From: Anaerolineales bacterium
GTDB lineage: Bacteria; Chloroflexota; Anaerolineae; JAAEKA01
Direction of reading: 5' to 3'
NCBI GenBank assembly: GCA_020634615.1
Contig: JACKBI010000018.1
Span: 66,245-130,244 of the forward strand
DNA: 64,000 nucleotides
A program made the translations under genes and the position numbers. The notes below the pieces were generated by a model. That model was not told where the DNA came from. It did no database searches and saw only the letters and a program-made list of their open reading frames with translations. Below are positions 28,550-36,809 of the stretch, in pieces. Each line of letters begins with the position of its first letter. Positions within the stretch are counted from its first letter, which is position 1.

Positions 28550-29641
28550 ATGCCAATCTTCCTCCCCGGTCTGACACTGAACCGGCGCTTCTATTCCGAG
28601 GCTGTGCGCCCCATTCTGTCCCGTGAATTCCCTGGCCTGGCTTATTCAGCCGCGCTGATTGGGTACGGATCGGACGTGTTAAGGTTCGATACGGAGCAGT
28701 CTACCGACCACAATTGGGGACCGCGGTTGCAGCTCTTCCTGTCATCGGCGGATTTCGTCCAGTTGCGTGCTGCCATTGATCAGACGCTGCGCGATCGGTT
28801 GCCGCTAACATTTCTCGGTTATCCGGTCAACTTCAGCGCACCGGACCTCAGCGACGGCGGCACTCAGTGCATGGAAGCGGTGGACGAAGGGCCGGTGCGC
28901 CACCTGATCGAGATCACCACCGTCGATGCGTACTTCCGGCGCTATCTGGGAGTTGCACCTGACGACACGCTGACGGCCGTGGATTGGCTGGTATTGCCGC
29001 AGCAGCAACTGCTGGAGATCACCGCGGGCGAGGTGTTCCATGACAGGCTGGGAGCGCTGGAACCGGCCCGGACGCGTTTCACCTGGTTCCCGCACGATGT
29101 CTGGCTCTACCGCATGCGCGCCCAGTGGGCCCGCATCGGCCAGGAGGAGGCGTTTGTCGGACGCACCGGGCAGGCAGGCGACGAACTGGGTTCGCGCATC
29201 GTGGCCGCGCGGCTGGTGCGCGACTTGATGCGGCTGACTTTCCTGCAAGAGCGTCGTTACGCGCCGTACAACAAGTGGCTGGGAACCGCTTTCAGCCGGC
29301 TTAGCTGCGCGGATTTCCTTACCCCTCTGTTTGAAGCGGCACTGACAGCCCTGGACTGGACGTCGCGGCAGCAGCCGCTGGCCGAGGCGTATGAAATTGT
29401 CGCACGGATGCACAACGACCTCGCTGTCACTCCGCCGGTCGATCCTACTGTACGTCCATTTTTCAGCCGGCCTTTTACGGTCCTCTTTGCCGGTCGCTTC
29501 GCTGACGCGCTGAAAGCTGCCATCACCGATGAAACGTTGCGGGAGCTGCCACCTGTTGGCGCCGTCGACCAGTTTGTCGACTCTACCGACCTCACCGACG
29601 AGTCGCGTCTGGCCGCAACCCTGCGGGCGGTGTACGGATAA
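28550..29641 (+). CDS. DUF4037 protein (nucleotidyltransferase-like)
   Basis: A 363-residue cytoplasmic protein. The N-terminal third contains GYGSDVLRFDTEQSTDHNWGPRLQLFL (quoted with its GSD core), the mark of DUF4037, which resembles minimal nucleotidyltransferases where Gly-Ser and an Asp pair bind the nucleotide and metal. The C-terminal half is helical with many conserved Arg and Trp. The substrate is unknown; in some genomes such proteins accompany resistance or kinase genes. Its stop is immediately followed by the ATG of the next gene, which suggests co-transcription. No Shine-Dalgarno sequence is seen because the upstream DNA is a pyrimidine tract. Confidence 0.8.
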   Translation: MPIFLPGLTLNRRFYSEAVRPILSREFPGLAYSAALIGYGSDVLRFDTEQSTDHNWGPRLQLFLSSADFVQLRAAIDQTLRDRLPLTFLGYPVNFSAPDLSDGGTQCMEAVDEGPVRHLIEITTVDAYFRRYLGVAPDDTLTAVDWLVLPQQQLLEITAGEVFHDRLGALEPARTRFTWFPHDVWLYRMRAQWARIGQEEAFVGRTGQAGDELGSRIVAARLVRDLMRLTFLQERRYAPYNKWLGTAFSRLSCADFLTPLFEAALTALDWTSRQQPLAEAYEIVARMHNDLAVTPPVDPTVRPFFSRPFTVLFAGRFADALKAAITDETLRELPPVGAVDQFVDSTDLTDESRLAATLRAVYG

Positions 29642-30427
29642 ATGAACGGCTGGCGACTTTGGTTTGCCGCGAGCGGCCTGCTGCTGGTTGTGCTAACAGC
29701 GGGGATCGCGGCTGCGGCAAACGATCACAGCAGATGCTGTTCCGGCAGCAACGAGACGAATAGCGTGTATCTGCCGCTGGTGTTTGGTCAATCCGGTGCT
29801 GACTGGACACCGACGCCCACCAACACAGCAACTGTCACACTTGCGCCCACGGCGACAGCAACTGTCACGTCGACGCCTACGGCCACCGCACCTGCCACAC
29901 CTACGTCCACCGCATCACCCACCGCGACCCACACGGCTACTTCAACGCCATCGCCATCCCGCACCTCGTCAGCGACCGCCACGTCTACACGATCCGCGAC
30001 GCCAACCACCACTGCGACAGCCAGCCCCACCGTCACGCCTTCGCCTACCACAGGTCCACCCGTGACGCCCAACACAGGCCATTGGACCGGTGTCACCAGC
30101 CGCAGCCAGCCGATGGCGTTCGACGTGATCAGCAGCGGCGGGCAGTGGCGTTCCTTCGAACTGACCACCTCCTGGACTGTAACCGCTTGTGGCGTGACAA
30201 CATCAGGGACAACGAGCGTTAACATTGCCGGCGCCGGCGCGATCGTGGACGGTCAGTTTGGCACCTATGGTCTATTTTCGTTTGCGGGACGATTCGACTC
30301 GCCAACGACGGCCGCGGGAACCTACAGTTTCAGCAACTACCCGATTTCCTACAGCATCCCCATTCCCCCCTATGTCTGTAACATTCATTTATTCCAGAGT
30401 GGCACATGGACCGCCGGGTTGAATTGA
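29642..30427 (+). CDS. Secreted Thr-rich protein with C-terminal beta domain
   Basis: A 261-residue secreted protein. A signal peptide covers residues 1-26. Next comes a short segment with SVYLPLVFGQ, seen near the N-terminus of many Chloroflexota surface proteins. About 90 residues of (A/P)TxT repeats follow, and then a ~100-residue domain (HWTGVTSRSQPMAFDV... FSFAGRFDSPTTAAGTYSF) rich in beta strands. The two Cys in that domain may form a disulfide. The ligand is unknown. It starts right after the stop of the DUF4037 gene. Confidence 0.7.
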   Translation: MNGWRLWFAASGLLLVVLTAGIAAAANDHSRCCSGSNETNSVYLPLVFGQSGADWTPTPTNTATVTLAPTATATVTSTPTATAPATPTSTASPTATHTATSTPSPSRTSSATATSTRSATPTTTATASPTVTPSPTTGPPVTPNTGHWTGVTSRSQPMAFDVISSGGQWRSFELTTSWTVTACGVTTSGTTSVNIAGAGAIVDGQFGTYGLFSFAGRFDSPTTAAGTYSFSNYPISYSIPIPPYVCNIHLFQSGTWTAGLN

Positions 30428-30668
30428 ACTTCGTGCACGGCGTAATCGGCACGTAGCCACAGCGCAGCGTTGACAGCAAGCCCGACGCAGGCAGCTCCCG
30501 CGTATTTGTCACGCTGAGCGAAAATTGGGGACCAACAACAGCATTCAAAATACTCAGCGAAGCGTCCCGCTACACCAGACGGAGACTCCCCGGTATCAGG
30601 TACATCGCTGGTTGTAGCCAGCGCTGGAAAAGTCTGGGTGCTGGTGAACCGACAATAACGGAGACGCG

Positions 30669-30705
30669 AAAAGTTGGCATCTTTGCCGCAAAGATGCCAA
30701 CTTTT
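30669..30705. terminator. Perfect 17-bp hairpin between convergent genes
   Basis: AAAAGTTGGCATCTTTG at 30669-30685 pairs perfectly with 30689-30705 around a three-base loop. The A and T ends give a U tail on both strands, so it can end both the upstream secreted-protein gene and the convergent FmdB gene. Related arms occur at 48455-48510. The remainder of 30428-30748 shows no gene. Confidence 0.75.
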
Positions 30706-30748
30706 CATTTGTTGTTACAGGCGCACGGCCTGATTATCGGGCGATGCT

Positions 30749-30949
30749 TCAGCCACTGGGGGCGCAGGCCGCCGCGGAACTGATCGATCCGCCGCTGCCG
30801 CTGCCCGACGTTCCAAAGACGCTGAACGCTTTGCTGACGTGCTCGCTGCCACACTCGGGGCAGGTGATGGTTTCCTTGCTGAACATCGAGCGGATGAAGC
30901 GCTCGAAATCATCGCCACAGTCCTTGCAATGATACTCGTAGATCGGCAT
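30749..30949 (-). CDS. FmdB-family zinc ribbon protein
   Basis: A 66-residue protein with MPIYEYHCKDCGDDFE and CPECGS, the CxxC...CxxC zinc ribbon of the FmdB/putative regulatory family. The C-terminal ~25 residues are Gly/Ser/Ala-rich and disordered. These proteins may bind single-stranded DNA or regulate transcription, but there is little direct proof. The gene follows the histidine kinase gene by 28 bases on the same strand and may be part of its transcript. Confidence 0.85.
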   Translation of the reverse strand: MPIYEYHCKDCGDDFERFIRSMFSKETITCPECGSEHVSKAFSVFGTSGSGSGGSISSAAACAPSG

Positions 30950-30977
30950 TTCCGAACCTTTCCGTAGTTTTCCGGGT

Positions 30978-32405
30978 TTACCGGTTGGATGCCGCTTTTG
31001 CGCCGCCGGTTACACCATCTGTCACCGGAATCGTGAACCAGAAAACCGTCCCCGACAGCCCGTCGCTCTCGACCCCGATCTGCCCGCCGTGCGCTTCCAC
31101 CAGATAGCGGGTGATGGCCAGCCCCAGACCGCTGCCGCCGGTATCACGCGCCCTGGACTGGTCGCCGCGCCAAAAGCGGTCGAACACGTGCGCAATTTGA
31201 TCAGGCGGAATGCCGGGTCCGTCGTCGCTAACTTCGACCCGCACGCTGCGCTTCTGGTCAGCCAGGGTATCCCGCGCGCTGATGGCAACAACTCCGCCGC
31301 GCGCCGCGTGCCGCACCCCGTTTGAAACAAGATTGCGCACGATCTGGCCAACACGATCGGGATCAGCCATCACGTCTGGCAGGTTCGCCGTCAGGTTGGC
31401 GCGCAGGGTTACGGCTTTCGCCTCGGCAAAGGGAGTGAAGCTGTCGGCGGTCTGGCGCAGGACGATTATCATGTCGGTTGGCCGCAGATCGAGCTGCAAC
31501 TGGCCAGCCTCGGCCTGGGCCAACTCGCGCAGGTCAGCCACCAGCCGGCTGAGCAGCCGCGTCTCGTCGTAGATCGTCGCGATCTCGGCCCGCTCCAGCG
31601 GGTAGACGCCGTCCAGCAAGGCTTGCAGATTACCCTGAATGACGGTCAACGGGGTGCGCAGCTCGTGGGCCACGTCGGCCAGCAGGTTGCGCCGCAACTG
31701 CTCGGCTTGCTGGAGATTCTCCGCCATGCTGTTGAAGGACCGGCCCAGCGTCTGTGTTTCCAGCGCCCCTTCCACCGGTACCCGCTGGCTGAGGTCGCCA
31801 GCAGCCAGCGATTCAGCGGCGCCGGCGACGCGCACCATGGGCCGGGCCAGCGTGCGCGCCAACACAACACCCACCAACGAACCAACCAGCAACGCCAATG
31901 CGGCTGCGGCTGCCAGTGCCAGATTGATGCGGTCCAGCACAGCCTGCTCAGACGGGGCCAGTTGCGCCAGGCCGGGCGGCAACAACAGCAGATATCCCGC
32001 GACCCCGCCGCTGGTGGTCATGACCGGCAGGGCGCTGCTGCGCTCGCTGCGGGTCAGGGTTCCGCCAGCTCGCCCCGATTGGTTGTCGTAGATGATCTCG
32101 CCTGAAGCGTCTGCCAGTACAAGCGCCGACATGCCGCCGCGGCCGCGCATTGCCCCCATGCCGCGGCCCTGGCCCGTTTCCATGCCATCCAATACGCTGG
32201 CGACGTCCGACCAACTGCCGGTTCGTTGATAATAGCCGGCCAATTCGTCGGCCAGATCCTGGCCGACTGTCATCATCTGGCCGGCCGCGACATAGCGGCG
32301 AAACTCGGCGCCCGCGGCGCGATTAGCAACAACTGCGACCAGTGCGACTGTCAGCAAGGTGGTGCCGACGATTGCCAGCGTCAGCCGCACGGCGAGCCGG
32401 TTCAT
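30978..32405 (-). CDS. Sensor histidine kinase (BaeS/CusS-like architecture)
   Basis: Membrane sensor kinase of 475 residues. A first helix at residues ~7-27 and a second at ~162-185 enclose an extracytoplasmic domain of ~130 residues with a Met/Gly/Arg-rich stretch (METGQGRGMGAMRGRGGM). HAMP follows (LARTLARPMVRVAGAAESLAAGDL). The dimerisation domain has VAHELRTP with His247, and the ATPase domain has NLVSNGVRHA, DDGPGIPPD and GSGLGLAI. The start overlaps the response regulator stop by four bases. The kinase is expected to phosphorylate that regulator. The shared Met/Gly composition with the secreted protein upstream suggests a related ligand. Confidence 0.92.
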   Translation of the reverse strand: MNRLAVRLTLAIVGTTLLTVALVAVVANRAAGAEFRRYVAAGQMMTVGQDLADELAGYYQRTGSWSDVASVLDGMETGQGRGMGAMRGRGGMSALVLADASGEIIYDNQSGRAGGTLTRSERSSALPVMTTSGGVAGYLLLLPPGLAQLAPSEQAVLDRINLALAAAAALALLVGSLVGVVLARTLARPMVRVAGAAESLAAGDLSQRVPVEGALETQTLGRSFNSMAENLQQAEQLRRNLLADVAHELRTPLTVIQGNLQALLDGVYPLERAEIATIYDETRLLSRLVADLRELAQAEAGQLQLDLRPTDMIIVLRQTADSFTPFAEAKAVTLRANLTANLPDVMADPDRVGQIVRNLVSNGVRHAARGGVVAISARDTLADQKRSVRVEVSDDGPGIPPDQIAHVFDRFWRGDQSRARDTGGSGLGLAITRYLVEAHGGQIGVESDGLSGTVFWFTIPVTDGVTGGAKAASNR

Positions 32406-33103
32406 CGGTGGGCTCCGGCGAAACGATACCCAACCCCGTAGACCGTCTGGATGTAGATGGGGTTGGCCGGGTCAACTTCGATTTTGCGTCGCAGGTTCTT
32501 GATGTGGCTGTCAACGGTCCGGTCCAGCCCGTCATAGGTATAGCCCAACGCCTGCTCGATCAACTCGGCACGGGTGAAGGCGTGCCCCTGATTTTCCATC
32601 AGTGTTCGCAGCAAATCGAATTCGGTCGGCGTGAGGTCAAGCGGCTGGCCATCCAGCCGGGCCTCGTGTTGATCGGGATCGAGCCGCAACGCACCGGACT
32701 CCAGCACTGTGGTGGCCAGCACCGGCTGCCCGCTGGTACGCCGCAGAATCGCCCGCACCCGCGACACCAGTTCACGCGGGTTGAACGGCTTGGTGACATA
32801 ATCGTCTGCGCCCAGTTCCAGGCCGATGATCTTGTCGGTGTCCTCGACGCGCGCGGTGACCATGATGATGGGGGTTGCTGCCAGCGCAGGATCGGAACGC
32901 ACCGTGCGTGTGACATCCCAGCCGTCGCGGTCGGGCAGCATCAGGTCCAACACCACCAGGTCAGGCGACTCGCGGCGCAGCGCGTGCAGGGCCGTCTCGC
33001 CGTCATAGGCGACTACCACCTGGTAGCCAGCCTGCTCAAGATAGGAGCGGATCAGGCGGGCAATCTGTTTGTCGTCATCGACGACGAGAATACGTTGAGG
33101 CAT
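32402..33103 (-). CDS. OmpR/PhoB-type response regulator
   Basis: A 233-residue regulator: receiver with ILVVDDDKQIA, phospho-acceptor Asp53 in VLDLMLPDRDGWD, conserved Thr in MVTARVEDTD and Lys in YVTKPFNPREL; then a winged-helix DNA-binding domain ending RRKIEVDPANPIYIQTVYGVGYRF. It is the first gene of the pair and overlaps the kinase by four bases. The likely target is the secreted protein gene 330 bases upstream, whose promoter region is long; this is inference from context. Confidence 0.93.
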   Translation of the reverse strand: MPQRILVVDDDKQIARLIRSYLEQAGYQVVVAYDGETALHALRRESPDLVVLDLMLPDRDGWDVTRTVRSDPALAATPIIMVTARVEDTDKIIGLELGADDYVTKPFNPRELVSRVRAILRRTSGQPVLATTVLESGALRLDPDQHEARLDGQPLDLTPTEFDLLRTLMENQGHAFTRAELIEQALGYTYDGLDRTVDSHIKNLRRKIEVDPANPIYIQTVYGVGYRFAGAHR

Positions 33104-33242
33104 GTTGCGTAATGCGTAGTTCTATTGAAGAAGTGTGCCGAAGGTGTATTGTCGTAGCAGCTGTGGAATTGAATCGGAAGCGTTGGCGCTGCCGCTGATT
33201 GTAGCACATTCTTGGAAAGACGGCCGGTTGCAGGCGCCCGCA

Positions 33243-33263
33243 GGACGATTTTCCAAATCGTCC
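33243..33263. repeat. Short hairpin upstream of the response regulator
   Basis: GGACGATTT pairs with AAATCGTCC around a three-base loop. It lies in the leader or promoter region of the regulator gene and could be an operator or a stem in the leader RNA. Confidence 0.4.
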
Positions 33264-33365
33264 CGGCTCATGGCTTGAAGTAGTGCGCAGGGCCGGCGGG
33301 CACGGTCGGGAGACCGGCCCGAGCACTTTTGCTGAACGTGAGCGAATCGTCCCGGCCTCACCAAC

Positions 33366-33407
33366 ACAGCCAGCGAGGCCGGGCATTACCCCGACCTCGC
33401 TGGCTGT
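33366..33407 (-). terminator. Hairpin after the secreted Met/Gly-rich protein gene
   Basis: ACAGCCAGCGAGG at 33366-33378 is perfectly complementary to 33395-33407 (13 pairs, 16-base loop) and starts 22 bases after the stop on the minus strand. No U tract is present. The rest of 33104-33429 holds no gene. Confidence 0.55.
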
Positions 33408-33429
33408 TGAAGAAAGTGTCGGGTATCTG

Positions 33430-34155
33430 TTACCGGTTGCCGCGCCCGCCGCGAGCGCCCATCATCCCGCCGCCCTGCCCGCCACGCATGTGCTGCTGCA
33501 TGGTGCTGTAGTTGTCACAGGCGCCATCGCCGTCAGCGTCGTTCCAGTTCGGTCCCATGCCACCCTGGCCGGGGGTGCCGCTGCACGTGCCGTCACAGGC
33601 GCCGTTGCCATAGCCGTTGCCCTGGGCTTCCCATGCCCCGGTCAGTTGATCGCTGACCTGAGCTTCCATCTGCGCCAGCATCGCGTCGGCCTGGTCCTGG
33701 GTAATTCGGCCGGCCGCCACGGCGGCGTCAAGCGTGTCGGTGCGGGGCTGCACGTAGGCATCGATGATGGCCTGTGTATCTACGTTGTACTCTGCGGCCA
33801 CGTCGGCGATGGTAGCGCCGGCGGTCAGTTCGGCCACCAGGTCAGCCTGCTCGATACCGATCACTTCGGCGGCGACCGCCGTCAGCGAGCTGTCGGGACC
33901 GCCCCAGGCGCCGCGGGTCGCCAGGCCGTAGCCGGTTCCCATGCCGCCGCTGCCGTTGCCATGGCGCATCGCCTGTCCGTAGACCGGGGTGCCAGCGTTG
34001 GCGCCGCTACCATACTGGTTTGCCTGACCATTGGCCGGCGCTACGTTGTTGCCCGGGCCGTTACCCTGGGCAAAGGCTGCGCCTGCGAAAACCATCAATG
34101 CTGACATTGCCAGCACGCCTGCCGTCATTCCTGCACGCTTCCAGTTCTTGTTCAT
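33430..34155 (-). CDS. Secreted Met/Gly-rich protein with EF-hand-like loop
   Basis: A 241-residue secreted protein. The signal peptide ends near GAAFAQG. The first half is Gly/Asn/Met-rich. The middle (residues ~85-165) is helical, with AAEVIGIEQADLVAELTAGATIADVAAEY and AAVAAGRITQDQADAMLAQM, a pattern seen in bacterial helical spy-like or DUF2680-like proteins. Near the end NDADGDGACDNY looks like a calcium-binding DxDxDG loop, followed by MQQHMRGGQGGGMMGARG, which is Met/Gly-rich. It lies upstream of, and in the same direction as, the two-component pair. A possible -10 box, TATACT on the minus strand, is at 34256-34261. Function unknown; metal or envelope stress is plausible. Confidence 0.7.
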   Translation of the reverse strand: MNKNWKRAGMTAGVLAMSALMVFAGAAFAQGNGPGNNVAPANGQANQYGSGANAGTPVYGQAMRHGNGSGGMGTGYGLATRGAWGGPDSSLTAVAAEVIGIEQADLVAELTAGATIADVAAEYNVDTQAIIDAYVQPRTDTLDAAVAAGRITQDQADAMLAQMEAQVSDQLTGAWEAQGNGYGNGACDGTCSGTPGQGGMGPNWNDADGDGACDNYSTMQQHMRGGQGGGMMGARGGRGNR

Positions 34156-34284
34156 GGTGGTACTTCTCCGAGTTCTGCGCCCGGCCGCTGGTCGTGGCGC
34201 TCTTGTTTATTGATTTCGCCTGCCTTGCCGCAGGCGTTTTGCTTATCTACTTTGCAGTATAGCAGGCGGATGTGGAGAAGTTGT

Positions 34285-34383
34285 GGAGGGAAAGAGGAGA
34301 GGGGAGGGAAAGGAGGGAAAAGAGGGAAAAGAGGGAAAGGAGGAGGAGAGGGGGAGTGGGAGAGGGGGAGAGAGGGGAGAGAG
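34285..34383. repeat. 99-base homopurine tract
   Basis: From 34285 to 34383 the plus strand is A/G only, apart from one T at 34357. The core is made of GGGAAAAGA units with mirror symmetry, a form that can adopt triplex (H-DNA) structure. It lies between the stop of the LysE gene and the start region of the secreted protein gene. Confidence 0.8.
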
Positions 34384-34385
34384 CG

Positions 34386-35024
34386 TCAGGTGAGTTGGGT
34401 GGCGCCGGTGAGGACCTGGTAGAGGAGCCAGATGCCGAGGGCGATGAGGAGAATGCCCAGCGCGGCCAGGATGCGCTGGTACCATGCCGTGGACAGCGCG
34501 CGCGACTGGCTGTGGATCAGCGCGGCGATGCCGATCTTGGATCCGACCAGCAGCGCGTAGAAGCCGACGAGAAACGCTGCCGCGTACGCCGCGCCCTGAT
34601 CCAGCGCCGCCAGCAGGGTCGGGCCGCCCACCGTGGCCCAGAAGATATAGGGATGCGGGTTCAGTAGGTTGACCAGCGCGCCGCGCGATAGCGACTGGCG
34701 GCTGAGATTGTCGCTGCTTTGTTCGCTGGCGCGCAGTTGTTCCAGGCTGGCATGGCGTGCGGCGCGGATGGTTTCCCAGCCCAGGTAGACGACGTAGAGA
34801 CTGCCAGCTACACCCAGTAACGTCAGGCTCCAGTTCGGCAGCAGCTTCAGCACGAACAGGCTGACCAGAATGATCGGCAGGTCGGTCAGGAACGGGGCGA
34901 TGGCGACTCGCAATCCCTGCCAAAAGCCGTCGCGCAACGAGGTGGTGATGACAAGCGTCATCAACGGTCCCGGGCTGAGACCGGCGGAGAGACCAAGGCT
35001 GGCGCCAAGAAAGAGGTAGGGCAT
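34386..35024 (-). CDS. LysE-family translocator
   Basis: Inner-membrane exporter of 212 residues, of the LysE/RhtB type that exports amino acids or related metabolites. The family motif GASLGLSAGLSPGPLMTLVI with the conserved SPGP is at the N-terminus. Six hydrophobic segments are visible, and a loop has NLLNPHPYIFWATVGGP. The substrate is not readable. The ATG is preceded by a GGGGACTGG repeat with no ribosome site. Its 3' end runs into the homopurine tract. Confidence 0.85.
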   Translation of the reverse strand: MPYLFLGASLGLSAGLSPGPLMTLVITTSLRDGFWQGLRVAIAPFLTDLPIILVSLFVLKLLPNWSLTLLGVAGSLYVVYLGWETIRAARHASLEQLRASEQSSDNLSRQSLSRGALVNLLNPHPYIFWATVGGPTLLAALDQGAAYAAAFLVGFYALLVGSKIGIAALIHSQSRALSTAWYQRILAALGILLIALGIWLLYQVLTGATQLT

Positions 35025-35025
35025 G

Positions 35026-35052
35026 GGGTGTGGGGACTGGGGACTGGGGACG
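35026..35052. repeat. GGGGACTGGGGACTGG tract before the LysE gene
   Basis: Tandem GGGGACT/GGGGACTGG units occupy the place where the ribosome site of the LysE gene should be. The same unit occurs inside the hydroxylase gene at 17075-17115. Confidence 0.65.
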
Positions 35053-35138
35053 AGACTTCGGAAGTCGCCGATTGGCTGTGCGGCGGCTCTTGGACGCGAT
35101 TACAGCCTCTGCTGCTTGACCGGCGACTTCCGAAGTCT
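35053..35138. repeat. Palindromic repeat pair, ACTTCGGAAGTCG family, copy 3
   Basis: AGACTTCGGAAGTCGCCG at 35053-35070 is a perfect reverse complement of 35121-35138 (18 of 18), across a 50-base spacer. It is the cleanest of the three copies in the window. Confidence 0.8.
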
Positions 35139-35150
35139 GAAACGGCAGCT

Positions 35151-35459
35151 CTACGTCCCGCGGTTGATGTACCAGCCGGCCATCAGCGTGCCGACCAGCA
35201 GCAATCCTGTGGCCATCAGCGCGCCCATGTAAACCAGTGAGGTGCGGGCGATGGGCGTCATCAGCCAGAAGCCGGTCAGCACGGCCATCAGTGGGACGAG
35301 GCCCGCCAGCACCAGTGTGATAACCAACTGGCGATTGACGACCGCTTCCTTGCCGGAAAGCTGCCGGTTGAGCCGCCACAGCACGATGAAGGGATAGGCT
35401 AACCCAAAGATGATCAGCACCAGACCGATGATGACCAGCACGATGTTGCTGCCGCTCAT
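35151..35459 (-). CDS. Small membrane protein, unknown
   Basis: A 102-residue protein with three hydrophobic segments (about residues 5-27, 45-68 and 75-96) separated by short charged loops (RLNRQLSGKEAVVNRQ). No family recognised. Its start overlaps the stop of the upstream phosphatase gene by four bases, so it is translated with it. It may be an assembly or anchor protein, but nothing shows this. Confidence 0.65.
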   Translation of the reverse strand: MSGSNIVLVIIGLVLIIFGLAYPFIVLWRLNRQLSGKEAVVNRQLVITLVLAGLVPLMAVLTGFWLMTPIARTSLVYMGALMATGLLLVGTLMAGWYINRGT

Positions 35460-36142
35460 TGTGTTCCTCCCGATGACTGGTCGCCCTCTGCGTTGGCAAC
35501 GCGGAAGGCCGCACCGCCGTCCAGATGTGCCGTGTCGTTGTAGCTCACCAGGCGCATCCGGCCGTCGCTTACCCGCAGCACGCTGATCGCCGTGTTGCCG
35601 CCGATGGCGATGCGCTGCATCTGGGACAGGCTGGCTTGCAGGGCGTGGGCCACAATCGACCGCAGCGCGGCGCCGTGGCTGACCAGCAGGACCGTCTCGC
35701 CGGGGTGAGCGGCCGCGATACGCTCGACAGCCGCCGCCAGACGGCTGGTCAATTCGCTCATGCTTTCACCGCCGCCGCGCCGGATGTCTTCGCCGGCCAT
35801 CATGGCAGCCATCTCATCCGGAAAGCGCGCCAGGATCTCCTCCCAGGTCATCCCGGTCCAAACGCCGATGTCCGACTCGCGCAGCGCCGCGTCAGCGACC
35901 GGCTGCATGCCAACCTGGTCACCGACAATGCAGGCGGTATCCCAGGCGCGCTTGAGATCGCTGCTGTAAATCGCCCCGAACGGGTAGGTTTGCAGACGCT
36001 GGGCGACGATGCGCGCCTGCTCGCGGCCGCGATCTGACAGGTCGGTGTCCATTGCCTGCCCCTGCCAGCGGCCGCTGAGATTCCATTCGGTCTCCCCATG
36101 ACGCAGGAGGATGAGGGTGGTTGCGTTATCGTGGTTCGTCAT
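35456..36142 (-). CDS. Histidine phosphatase family protein (phosphoglycerate mutase-like), copy 2
   Basis: A 228-residue enzyme with LRHGETEWN at the N-terminus, whose His is phosphorylated during catalysis. SDRGREQARIVAQRL and VLLVSHGAALRS, with the second catalytic His, complete the pattern. It lacks the long insertions of glycolytic mutase, so a broad phosphatase is more likely (cobalamin, carbohydrate phosphate or nucleotide targets). The gene overlaps its upstream paralogue by 17 bases. The pair probably arose by tandem duplication. Confidence 0.85.
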   Translation of the reverse strand: MTNHDNATTLILLRHGETEWNLSGRWQGQAMDTDLSDRGREQARIVAQRLQTYPFGAIYSSDLKRAWDTACIVGDQVGMQPVADAALRESDIGVWTGMTWEEILARFPDEMAAMMAGEDIRRGGGESMSELTSRLAAAVERIAAAHPGETVLLVSHGAALRSIVAHALQASLSQMQRIAIGGNTAISVLRVSDGRMRLVSYNDTAHLDGGAAFRVANAEGDQSSGGTQ

Positions 36143-36803
36143 CGATCTTTTCGTTAAGGGTTGTCGCCATCCCGTCCAGATGGCTGATGTCGGGAGGTGC
36201 CATCAGTCGCGCGCCGTCGCCGGTGACTTGCAGTACGGTCACCGATGTGTTGAAAACCGGGATCGATTTGATTTCGAGGCCGTCCGGCGCGCCAGGCAGG
36301 GCCAACATGGCTGAGCGCACGTTGCCGCCGTGGGTGACAACACAGATCGTCTGGCCGGCATAGCGCCGCGCCAGGTCGGCGGCAGCCGCGAGTGTGCGGG
36401 TGGTGAGCTGGGCATAGGTTTCGCCGCCACCGCGCGGCGGATCTTCGCCGCGACCGACCGCCTCCAGCATGCCTGGCCAGCGTTCAGCCACCTGCGAGCG
36501 GGTCAGTCCTTGCCACTCGCCCAGGCCAATCTCGCGCCAACTGCTGTCTTGCACCGGTTCCAACCCCAGCGCGCGGCTGACAAACCCGGCCGTCTCCGCT
36601 GCACGCCGCAGATCGCTGGTCACCAGCACATCGACGCCGGCGGATCGCATCTGCTCAGCCAGCAAGCGCGCTTGTTCCCGTCCGAGGGCGGTCAGACCGG
36701 GCGCGTCCGGCGATTGGCCCTGGATGCGCCCTTCGAGATTCCACTGGCTTTCGCCATGGCGGCAAAGGAGCAGCGTGGTAATCTGATCTGATTGTGTAGT
36801 CAT
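36126..36803 (-). CDS. Histidine phosphatase family protein, copy 1
   Basis: A 225-residue paralogue of the downstream gene. It has LCRHGESQWNLEGRIQGQ, LTALGREQARLLAEQM and VVTHGGNVRSAML, with both catalytic His present. The long overlap (17 bases) with the second copy points to translational coupling. Substrate not predictable. It follows the aldo/keto reductase gene by six bases on the same strand, so these genes are likely one transcript. Confidence 0.85.
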   Translation of the reverse strand: MTTQSDQITTLLLCRHGESQWNLEGRIQGQSPDAPGLTALGREQARLLAEQMRSAGVDVLVTSDLRRAAETAGFVSRALGLEPVQDSSWREIGLGEWQGLTRSQVAERWPGMLEAVGRGEDPPRGGGETYAQLTTRTLAAAADLARRYAGQTICVVTHGGNVRSAMLALPGAPDGLEIKSIPVFNTSVTVLQVTGDGARLMAPPDISHLDGMATTLNEKIDDEPR

Positions 36804-36809
36804 GAAGTT

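Noticed and set aside
34228..34252. CGCCTGC/GCAGGCG hairpin with TTTT as a terminator
   Set aside because: It would act on the plus strand, where no gene ends nearby; chance or part of the promoter region.
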